64,000 nucleotides of DNA from Symbiodinium natans (taxonomy: Eukaryota; Sar; Dinophyceae; Suessiales; Symbiodiniaceae). The notes under the pieces are model-generated. The model saw only the letters and a list, made by a program, of their open reading frames with translations. It was not told the DNA's origin and ran no database searches. Of the stretch, positions 40,579-50,287 are shown piece by piece (the stretch's first letter is position 1; the number at the start of each line of letters is the position of its first letter). The translations under genes and the position numbers were made by a program. The DNA is taken from positions 496,017 through 560,016 of the forward strand of contig CAJNDS010002240.1 in assembly GCA_905221605.1 (NCBI GenBank). The letters are read 5' to 3'.

Positions 40579-43500
40579 ACCCTAAACCCTAGCCCTAAAC
40601 CCTAAACCCTAAGGCCCACAAGGGCAGAAGAGGAGCCTTGAGCTCCATGACGTTGTCCGCCCAGGCCTCAAACCAGGGCTCTCTTTCTTTTGGGGTTGGG
40701 GTTTGACCCTAAACTCGAAACCCTAAACCCTAAGGGCTTAAGGTCTAGGGTTTAGGGTTTAGGGTTTAGGGTTTAGGGTTTAGGGTTTAGGGTTTGGGGT
40801 GTAGGGCTTGGGGCTCAGGAACGTGCAGGGGGTAGACATTCAGGTTGTTCAAGCGGTTCTGAGGTTTAAGGTTGAAAGGCGGTGTGGCGACGCTCATTTG
40901 CAGAGCATCCGACAGGACATGCTGTCGCCAAACTGGGCGACGGCACCCTCACGGGCGAAACCATGTGGATCCAGCACCGCCACCACCCCTACCACCAGCC
41001 GTAGTCGCTTCGAACATCATCATCTTCCTAGACCCCTCCATCCCTACGAAAAAAACATTGAAACAGTGCAAGAGAGCAAGGACCCATCAGGCAGGCAACC
41101 GTTTTGCTCACAGCAAGACATATGAGGGAGCTCACGCTCAGGCGGGCTGGCGCCGCGTCTGCGGGGGAAGCATCCTTAGGAGCGTTACGGAGCCATTGTG
41201 GGCTTGAGGTTTTTTGCGGGTTTAGGGGCTTCGCGTTGCCAAAGTGTCGACCTTTACGAGCACGCCCCCCCCCCCCCCCCCTTAACCCCTAAAACCGAAA
41301 ATCCTAAAGCTCTAGAACCCTATATTGTTGCCCTAAAACCCTAAGCCCAAAACCCACAAACCTTTAACCCAAAACCCACCACGACAGGGCTCTGGGGGGT
41401 GGGATGCCGAAGTTGACTCTGGTCTACATAATCACCCTAAACCCAGCTGGCCCATATCTGGAATCCACCCAAACAAAAGCAACCTAAAAGTGCGCTCGGG
41501 TTTGGGATTAAAAACCCCCAAAGCCGAAACCCTAAAACCCACAAACCCGAGACCTCAAACCCCAAACCCCGAAACCCTGGGGGGCTTAGAAGTCCCTAAA
41601 CCCTAAACCCTAAATCCTAAACCCCAAACCCTATACCCTGGGGAGCTGCAGAAGTCCTAGGGTTGACGAGCTGAGGAGTTGAGAAGTTTTAAAGGTGCTC
41701 AGGAGTTTAGAGGTGTTGGGGTTAGGGGTTAGGGCTTAGGCTTAGGGGTTAGGGGTTACGGGTTAGGGGTTAAGGGTTAGGGGTTAGGGGTTAGGGCGTA
41801 GGGGTTAGAGGTTGGGGGTTAGGAGGGGTTACAAGGGGGGGGGGGGGGGGGGTTCAGGAGGAGAGTCCATAGGGGGCCGAGGAGTCTGGGACCACCTTTC
41901 GCACGCCTTTTTGCATGCGTGCACTTGGATGAAGGCGTCGGGCTTCGGGTTTAGGGTTTCGGGTTTCAAGTTTAGGATTTAGGGTTCAGGGTTTAGGGTT
42001 TGGGGCTTAGGGTTAAGGGTTCTGAAATTTAAGGTTCAGGTTTTAGGGTTTAGGGCTTACGCGCTCATCCTGCACTCAGGCTGGCTCAGGCTTAGGGACA
42101 AGGCCTGCGGAGGCAAACGCAGACCATCTTTTTTCGCGCAGGCTCACTGAAAGCCCATCCGGTACCCAGAGCTCCAATACCCCTAAAGTAATTAAGGAAT
42201 TTTCCTTAAAGTATAAGAGAGTTCCTTATATGGCTTAAGGAATGTTCCTCAGTTAAGGGGTATTGGAGCCTTTGGTTTTATTGCAGATCTGAGTTCATGC
42301 TACGGGACTTCGACCGGACCCCAGAGCTTTCGCTCCTCCTCCGTGTCGAAGTCATCGTAGACTCTGCCCCCCGGGATGTCCCAGTGAAGATGCCCAGAGC
42401 ACCTGAGTAGCCCAGAAACCATATCAGAATAAGGGCACCCTTGTTTTTGGCCCTAAACCCTAAACCCTAAACCCTTAACAAGGGAACCAGAACCCAAAAA
42501 AGGTGAAAAGGGTACCACTGGGCGACCAAGGCGCCGGAAGGCATAGAACCGGCGCTTCTCCGCCTCCCTGTCGCATGGGCCCTTGAAGATCTCCTGCTTC
42601 TCGAGGCGACGTAGGTACGCGTTGTTTCGGGCAGAGGCTGAGTCGTACCTCTGCACTGTAGCAGCCACCCCCCCCCCCGAAACCCTGAAGCCGAACCCCT
42701 CGGTTTCAGCAGCTTAGGGCCTATCGCCGGGCCACGGCCCGAGAATCAACACCAACAACCCCAGAAGCAAAGAAACGAAAAAGGGCTCCTAAACCCAAAC
42801 CCCTAAACCCTTAACCCTAAACCCTAAACCCTAAACCCTAAACCCTACATCCTAACCCATCGTGCGCACTTGTCAGACACCGCCTGCCCTTTGGACTGGT
42901 AGCCATCGTTGAACCTTGGGGGGCTTTTTACTACTAGGGCCCTAAACCCTAAACCCTAAACCCGACACCTTAAACCCTAAACCCTCAACCCTAAACCCTA
43001 AACTCTGAACCCTACACCTACACCCTACACCCTAAACCCTAAACCCGAAACCCTAACCCTAAACCCTAAACCCTGGGTCAAGGCTTGGTGGCTTTGGGCT
43101 TCCTGCACCCTAAACCCTAAACCTAAACCCTAAACCCTAACCCCTAACCCCTAAACCCTAAACCCTAAACCCCTAACCCCTAAACCCTACACCCTACACC
43201 CTAAACCCTAAACCCTAAACCCTAAACCCTAAACCCTAACCCTAAACCCTAAACCTGTAACAAGTTTACTCCCCGCCCCAAGATAAGGAAGCAGAGCTTT
43301 GGGTTTGGGGCTTAATTAGTCTCGTCTACCGAAGAACAGCTATTCCACATGCACTCGAATTTAACGATGATTGGGATAGCGCTGGGGGGACATGCGTGAA
43401 GGGATGACGGCGTGCAACTGCCGTGCCAAAGCTGCCGAAGGCACTGCACTGTGTAATCACAGGTGGAAGCCGGAAAAGGCACCTGCTGTAGATTTTTTTG

Positions 43501-46500
43501 GGGGGGGAGGACATAGCGTAGATACAGGGTTTTCATGAGGATCAGAAAGTAGAAATATATGTCAAAATCAACCCAAGGCACCTGATCTGCAACTGCCAGG
43601 TTCGTAATGGTGGCTTTGCAATATGGCACCTTCCTGCCAACAACGAACGGCCCAGAGTGCGTATGTCCATCCTGGGCCATCAATCGTTCACCTTCTTGAC
43701 TAAGTTCTAGAACTACCGGACGAGCCCATTTGTAGAAGCAGCTAGTTTAACTTGCAACAACCCTAATCCGACAAGAAGCCTAAACCGGACGCCCAAAACC
43801 CTAGACCCCTCAACCCTGCACTGTCAGCAGCCGCGCATCTTCCAGCTCCTCGTACATGGTCTGAATATCCTGTACTGAACTTGGTACCCTTGCCAAAAAC
43901 TCTAATTTTTGCTGCTGCTTTTGGATTCTAGTAACCAGCAAAAAATGCTTCCAGGTACGCCTAAGTGGGGCTTTACGATATTAGGGGTACCTTTTGGGGT
44001 CCCTATGAAAATCCCTATTTTCGGAAACACCCAAGCTACTACTTGCTTAAGAACCCCAAAAGACAAAATAATACTCCCTAAAATTACCTTTCTAAGGAAG
44101 AATCTTGTTGTTTTTTGGGGGGGGTTCTTAAGCAACCCTGAACCCTAAACCCTGAACCTAAACCCTAAACCCTAAACCCTAAACCTGAATCAGTAGCAAG
44201 TATCCCGGGGATCCGGAACTCGGGGGTGTCCAGGCCAGTTCTCGACCGGAGGGCAGACGTCTGTGACACGCCGGCCGACCTCGGAAACTTCTGGAGTTTG
44301 GGGCTTGTGGGGTTTAGGGTTTAGGGTTGAGGGTTTGGGGTTTAGGGTGTAGGGTGTAGGGTTTGGGGGTTTTTTGGGGGTGTGTCAGGTGGGCGCAACA
44401 CGACGATAGGGCGGCAATCTAGCGCTGCAATCGAAGCCCCAGCAGAAGCTGCCCTCAGGTAGCCCTAAACCCTAAACCCTAAACCCTAAACCCTGTTACA
44501 AGCAGGCGTCGGGGAGGCAGCATGTGGAGGAGGAATCGCCCAAGTCGACTTCCGGCTGCTCGGACAAGGCCTTAAGGGGCTTAGGGGCTTAGGGGCTTAA
44601 GGGTTTAGGGTTTAGGGTTAGGGTTTAAGGTTTAGGGCTTAGGGCTTAGGGCGTAGGGCTTAGGGTTTAGGGTTTAGGGTTTAGGGTTTAGGGTTTAGGG
44701 TTTAGAATTTAAACTTTACGAGTCCCCGGGTTTTAGGGGTTAGGGGTCTTTGGGGCTCGGGGTTAGGGTTTCTCAGATGGGGCTTCAGAAGGTCTGGGGT
44801 TAAACGGTTTGAGGGTTTGAGGGCGGCATGCTGAGGTGAGGGTTCGGCACCAGGCTGGGCCTCCCTAGCCCTCCTGTAGCCCAGGGTTGAGAATTTAGTG
44901 CTTTAGGGTAGAGCTTAGGTTTCAGGGTGCAGGTTTTAGGCCTTAGGGTTTAGGGTTTACGGGTTAGGGTTTAGGGTTTAGGGCTTAGGGTTTAGGGTTT
45001 AGGGTTGAGGGTTCTTGCCCTACAGGCAGGCACAGAAAAGCCATTGCTCCATGACCCAGGCACCCAACTGCCGAGACTGATCAGGCTCGTGCAAGTCTGA
45101 ATCCTTGGCTGAATATGGATTAGGGATGTTTAGGGTTTAGGGGTTTAGGGGTTTAGGGGTTTAGGGGTTTAGGGGTTTAGGGGTTTAGGGGTTTAGGGGT
45201 TTAGGGGTTTAGGGGTTTAGGGGTTTAGGGGTTTAGGGGTTGCGGGGTTAGGTCGTAGGACCCGCAAGCCCTAAACCCTAAACTCCAAACTGACCCTCTC
45301 GCGGTTCCTATGTGCGGCCTTTTTTTGGTACAGTTCAGAAGGCTTCAGCCCTCAGCAGACCAAACCTTAGTTCTGAAAACTCCACCCCCAAACCCTAAAC
45401 CCTTCACTCGAAACCACCCCACAACCTAAACCCTAAAACCAAAAGGTGGTGTTCAGGGTTTAAAGGTTTAGGGATTAGGGTTTAGGGTTAGGATTTAGGG
45501 TTGAGGGTTTAGGGTTTAGGGTTGGGGTTTAGGGCTTAGGGCTTAGGGCTTAGGGCTTAGGGCTTAGGGCTTAGGGCTTAGGGCTTAGGGCTTAGGGCTT
45601 AGGGCTTAGGGCTTAGGGTTTAGGGTTTAGGGTTTAGGGTTTAGGGTTGAAGAAAGGGCCGTCAGGCGTCAGAAGGCCGCAGATGTCATGCCTGCCGGTG
45701 ACGATCCCAATGCCTGGGCTGCCATTGAGACCGCACCTAAACCCTAAACCCTAAACCCCAAACCCCAGACCCCAAGCCCTAAACCCCAAACCCTAAACCC
45801 CAAACCCTAAACCCTAAACCCTGAACCCAAAAGCACCCCCCCCAAAACTCGGTACAGATGGGCGGCTACGGAAATTTGACTTTGGCTTCCGACATTTAAG
45901 CAGCTGAGAGTCTCTTCTGGTCGCCGCTCTCCATCTCCACATGGTCACCCGGCTTGAACAGAGGCATTTTGGGCACCTGTCTGCTTGCGTAAGCTTTGAG
46001 ATCTGAAAACAGCTTAGGGTTTAGGGTTTAGGGTGTAGGGTTTCGGGTTTAGGGTGTAGGGTTTAGGGTCTAGGGTTTAGGGTTTGGGGTTTAGGGTTAC
46101 GGCTTAGGGTTTAGGGTTTAGGGCTTCAGGCTTTGGACCCTAAGCCCTCTTTCTTTCGAAGCTGCCTGAGATGCATCGAAGGGCTTCAAGCAGCGGCCGC
46201 CACCGGAGCACCCAAAGCTGGCGGTGACTTCCTCCCCCACCCCCCCCCTACCAAAAAAATGAAGAAAAAGACAAACAAAGGAAATTTGAGTTTAGGATCA
46301 AGGGTTTGGGGTTTAGGGTGTAGGGTTTCGGGGATGACTTCCTCGCCCCCGCAGCTGGACACCCGATACTCGCAGTGGGGGAACACGCAGTGGGGGAACA
46401 CTCCAGCACGTTCGATGGTGGCCACCCATTCCTCAGCCATAACCCTCGAAAAGAGAATCATACCTTAAAAACGGCTTTTCTTGCAAACCCCAAACCCTAG

Positions 46501-47406
46501 ACCAATGGCCGACAGCTCAGATCAGCCCTCACAGATACGCGCAACACGATGCGGCACATGAGGGGCCGAGAGTCCAGTCCCTTGGCATCTTTGTAGATAA
46601 CACCTCCATCTTCTTTCGGCAGCTCGTCAACGGGATAGCCTTCTGCATCGCCATCGCTGATGCAGCTGCCCTTTCTGTCCTTCCCACAGCCAGACTGATA
46701 CTCCGCCTGACGTGTGCTTCCGTCACAGAGTTCCTTGACTGACGCTCAAAGTCACGGTGACGTTGGTAGAGCGTTTTGCCGCAAGAAGACCGAAGGAAAA
46801 CTCCCTAAACCCTAAACCCTCAACCCCTAAACCCCTAAACCCCTAAACCCCTAGACCCCTAAACCCCGAAACCCCTAAACCCCTAAACCCCGAAACCCCC
46901 AAACCCCTAAACCCCTAAACCCCCAACCCCTAAACCCCAAAACCCCAAAACCCTAAACCCTAAACCCCCTAAACCCTAAACCCTAAACTCTAAACCGCAG
47001 GTCCCAGCTTCTACTGTGTACACACATCCAGGCCATGTTGAGACTGCCCTGACCTTGGCGCTCTGCTGACGACCCCAGGAGTTCACATAGACGGTGACTT
47101 GTCCCACAGTCTTCCGGCCTTGGAAAGCCCATACTAAGGGGTGTTGAGGGTTTAGGGTTTAGGGGTTAGGGTTTAAGGTTTAGGGTGTAGGGTTTAGGGC
47201 TAGGGCTGAAGGAATGTTTAGGGATGCGTAGGGCTTAGGCCCCGAAGCCAAGAACCACAAAAGGAAAAGAGACCCTGTCGGAAGACTAAGCAGCAGAAAG
47301 CCTCGTTCGAAGAAAGTTGCGATGCCCCCTGCGACGCCAACTGTAACTCCCGGACAGCGCTGGCCCAATGGGTGGCAGCGAAGACGGCGAGGAGCGCATG
47401 GAGCAT
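39691..47406 (-). CDS. Unrecognised multi-exon protein with N-terminal signal peptide
   Basis: Exons whose phases agree: 47274-47406, 47054-47133, 46541-46733, 46342-46463, 46166-46231, 45915-45976, 45660-45736, 43829-43901, 43582-43741, 42519-42650. Probable further exons at 42315-42402, 40637-40682 and 39691-39771 are not joined with certainty. The ATG at 47406 opens MLHALLAVFAATHWASA, a convincing signal peptide with an ASA cleavage site, so the product probably enters the secretory pathway. Recognisable stretches are VTVYVNSWGRQQSAK, a Cys/Gly-rich part (GCSGGGRCLKPF), MPLFKPGDHVEMESGDQK, GIGIVTGRHDICGLL, a helical IQTMYEELEDARL, and a basic RNNAYLRRLEKQEIFKGP. I do not recognise the family. 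Donors include GT, GC and GA. Exon 46342-46463 contains a 15-bp tandem duplication giving FPHCVFPHC. The last three pieces might belong to a separate gene. Confidence 0.62.
39832..40052 (+). repeat. Long TTTAGGG array with GTGTAGGG interruptions
   Basis: About 30 heptamers with several identical GTGTAGGG variants spaced through it, between two candidate exons of the 47 kb gene. Confidence 0.93.
40870..41190. other. Unique tract with open frames on both strands
   Basis: Non-repetitive and open on both strands. A minus frame reads AVLDPHGFAREGAVAQFGDS. A plus frame follows a TTTGCAG acceptor and reads SIRQDMLSPNWATAPSR. No family recognised. It lies inside the span of the 47 kb gene, where a minus-strand exon would fit. 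Confidence 0.25.
42164..42275. mobile_element. Palindromic element, family CCAATACCCCTTAA
   Basis: GAGCTCCAATACCCC ... GGGGTATTGGAGCCT with internal TTAAGGAA palindromes. Lies just downstream of a probable exon of the 47 kb gene (42315-42402). Confidence 0.75.
45127..45243 (+). repeat. Octamer TTTAGGGG array
   Basis: Thirteen to fourteen nearly perfect octamers. A C-strand counterpart (CCCCTAAA) lies at 46815-46950. Confidence 0.93.
45530..45615 (+). repeat. GCTTAGG variant array
   Basis: About a dozen identical GGGCTTA units inside a TTTAGGG context. A similar block is at 7745-7800. Confidence 0.9.
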
Positions 47407-47645
47407 GGTCTAGGCTGGCCCTTTTATGCCCTCCTGAACAATGTTCCTAAACAAGCACTCGGGAACACCCCCGAGTACGCCGAAAGCTGCAGACAAAGAG
47501 GAAGATCAAGTGGAGCTCAAACGTGTCTTGAGATGTTCGAGGAGGGCCAACCTAGATGGCGTTTCGCAAAGAACGACCGGCCTGAGCCACTGGCTTGAAA
47601 ACCAAGCCGTTCAGCGGCGGCGCGCGACAATCGTTGGCTCTATCT

Positions 47646-47776
47646 GGGATGTTCCCCCCCGTACACTAACAATCCTTAATAACTTTAATAGGGATTACAG
47701 TACACCCCCCCCCCCCCCCCCCCCTATTCGAATCCCTACTAATTAAGGAGCTGTTGATATAAGGGGGAAGCATCCC
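47646..47776. mobile_element. Palindromic MITE-like element (family TGTTCCCCC)
   Basis: Ends match the element at 4545-4614 (GGGATGTTCCCCC ... AAGGGGGAAGCATCCC). The centre has a long C homopolymer. No coding capacity. Confidence 0.65.
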
Positions 47777-48361
47777 AAGCTCCCTCACATATGCTGGTTC
47801 TCGGCAGGGAACTAGGGTCGCTTGCAGGGGGCTATGTAAACTCTTTAAGGGACCTGTAGCTGCAACACCCTCGCCCCCAAACCTTCAAACAAACGCCCTC
47901 AACAACCCAAACCCTAAAGAGCCACCATCCATGAGCCCTAAACCGAAAAGAAACCAATCCCTACAACCCTCAAACTCAAAATCCCTTAACCCCAAAACCA
48001 TCAACACGAGGCCCTCAACCCAAAACCCTCAACCCCAAGCCCTCATCCCCAAACCCTAAACCGCCAAACCCCAAAACCCTAAACCCCAAAATCCCAAAAG
48101 CTGCAACCCATAAACACCCCAAAAGCCCTAAACCCTCAACCCTAAACCCCCCACCACCCTAAGCCCCAACCCCTAAACCTCAAAGCCCTCCAAAACCCCA
48201 TAACCCCTCAATCCTCAAGACCCTCCAAAACCCATAACACCCGACCCCCCCCCCCCCCCCCCCCGAAAAAAAAACTATAACACCCAACCCCCCCCCCCCC
48301 CCCAAAAAAAAAAAAAGAAACCTCCAAAACCTCCAAAACCCATAACCCATAACCCTAAACC

Positions 48362-48441
48362 CTAAACCCCCAGACTGCAAGAGCTTACTGTACAAGGGGC
48401 CCCCGGGAGCTGGCGGGCACATGTCCAGCGGCCACACTCCT
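48362..48441 (-). CDS. Candidate further exon of the WD40 gene
   Basis: The reverse strand has GCAG or AGAG acceptors at the left edge, a protein-like frame VWPLDMCPPAPGGPLYS, and a strong GTAAGC donor. It shares the 12 bases GTGTGGCCGCTG with the end of the exon at 50288-50364, which looks like a junction duplication. Phase does not fit both ends in an obvious way, so membership is tentative. Confidence 0.35.
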
Positions 48442-48805
48442 CTGCGGGTTTAGGGTTTGGGGTTTAGGATTTAGGGTTTAGGGATTTAGGGTTTAGGGTT
48501 TAGGGTGTAGGGTTTAGGGTTTAGCGTTTAGGGCAGGGGAGAAGGCACCTTTGTGATGCGACAGAGAGCCTTGGAAGATACAGTCGAGCAAAGGAAAACG
48601 CTTTTTCGAAACCCTATAAACCCCATAACCACGATAAAACCTCTGCTATAAACCCTAAAACCACGGAGACGTAAACCCTAAACCCCAAGAACCCCATGCC
48701 TGAATCCTAAACCCTAAAAGCCCGAAAATCCCCAAGAACCCTAAGAACCCCAAGAACCCCACTTGGGGGAAAGCTTGAGCTGTAAAGGTTCAGGGTTTGG
48801 AGTTC

Positions 48806-48915
48806 CCTAAACCCTAAACCCTAAACCCTAAACCCTAAACCCTAAACCCTAAACCCTAAACCCTAAACCCTAAACCCTAAACCCTAAACCCTAAACCCTA
48901 AACCCTAAACCCAAA
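48806..48915 (-). repeat. CCCTAAA array
   Basis: About 15 perfect C-strand heptamers between the candidate WD40 exon and the C-rich tract at 49.1 kb. Confidence 0.95.
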
Positions 48916-49132
48916 ATAAATAGAAATTGTATGCGGTATCATTCTGAATTTTCAAGATATTTGTCTAAACAGCTGACATACAGAGTTTAAGTAAATTAAC
49001 CCAAAGCGCCTGGGAGACCAAATGCTCAATTTACTTAAACCTCTGGGGCCAACTTAGGCTACACGTCAAGCCCACAAATGGGGCCCGAAACTCGTTCCAA
49101 CGAGAGGTCCCAGATTAGACCGCGCGAGGGCC

Positions 49133-49600
49133 CCAAACCCCCCCCCCCCCACAAACCCCAAAACCCGCCCCAAAACCCCCAAACCGCCCCCAAAACCCCC
49201 CCCCCAAACCCCCCCAAAACCCCCCAAAACCCCCCCAAAACCCCCCCAAAACCCCCCCAAAACCCCCCCCAACCCCCCAAACCCCCCCAAAAACCCCCAA
49301 AACCCCCCCAAACCCCCCCCAAACCCCCCCAAAACCCCCCAAACCCCCCAAAACCCCACCCAAAACCCCCCCCCAAAACCCCCAACCCCCAACCCTCCCA
49401 AAACCCCCCAACCCCCCCAAACCCCCCAAAACCCATGCCGAAGCCTTCCCGAAGCCCCCCAAAACCCCCCGAAACCCCCCCAAACCCACCCAAAACCCAC
49501 CAAAACCTCACCAAAACCCACCCGAAACCCATCCAAAGCCCCCCAAACCCCCCCAAAACCCACCCAACCCCCCAAAACCCCTCCAAGGCTCTCAAAGCCC
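49133..49600 (+). repeat. C-rich (C5-8 A2-4)n low-complexity tract
   Basis: About 470 bp of runs of C separated by AAA or AAAA. The long glycine/proline-rich open frames on both strands are composition artefacts. It merges into a degenerate repeat of AAAGCCCAAAATTGGC (49590-50036) and a short TTTCGGTCAAAAC repeat (50102-50162). Confidence 0.9.
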
Positions 49601-50162
49601 AAAACAGGTAAATTGGCTCCTGGCTCCCAAAGCGCTCAAACTTGGCATCCAAAGCCCAAAATTGGCGAAGCCCAAAAATTGTGCTTTCCAAAACCAGAAA
49701 TTGGCTCCCAAACCCCAAATTGCTTCCCAAAGCCCAAAATTGGGCCAGAATGGGCCCGTAAAGCCCAAAATTTTGCTTCCTAAAGCCCAAAAATTTAGGG
49801 CTTCGGAGCCCAAAATTGGGTCCCGGAGCCCAAAATTGGCTCAGTAAAATTGCCAAAATTTGCCCCAAAAATGGCCTCCTCGAGCCCAAAATTGACTCCA
49901 AAGCCTAAAATTAGCCCCGCAAAGCCCAAAATTGTTTCCAAAGCCTAAAATTGCCTCCCCAAGTGGTTCCAAAGCCCAAAATTGGCCCTAAAGCCCAAAA
50001 TTGGCTCCAAAGCCCAAAATTGGCCCCCCTTGCTTGCCGCCCCCCCCCCCCCTCCCCTCCCCCCCCCTCCCAAAAATGAAAAATTAGTTCCAAAAAAACA
50101 AAACATTTCGGTCAAAACATTTCGGTCAAAGCTTTCGGTCAAAACTTTCGGTCAAAACTTTT
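49590..50162 (+). repeat. Degenerate AAAGCCCAAAATTGGC repeat and TTTCGGTCAAAA repeat
   Basis: Roughly twenty imperfect units of about 20-30 bp, then four to five units of TTTCGGTCAAAA. No coding signal. Confidence 0.8.
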
Positions 50163-50287
50163 TGGGACCCAAACCTTATACAATTTCTATGAACCCTAAA
50201 CCCTAAACCCAAAACCCTAAACCCTAAATCCAAACACGCATGTCACCCCAAGTGCCTCTAAGAGGGCATCGGCCGCAGCGGCCACAC

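Noticed and set aside
46529-46726. The 65-codon minus frame starting MTEAHVRRSISL
   Set aside because: A different minus frame in the same place (ELCDGSTRQAEYQS ... RPLMCRIVL) joins in phase with the exons before and after it.
49059-49901. Long Gly-rich (minus) and Pro-rich (plus) open frames
   Set aside because: They are produced by the C-rich low-complexity tract on both strands at once and show no protein-like composition.
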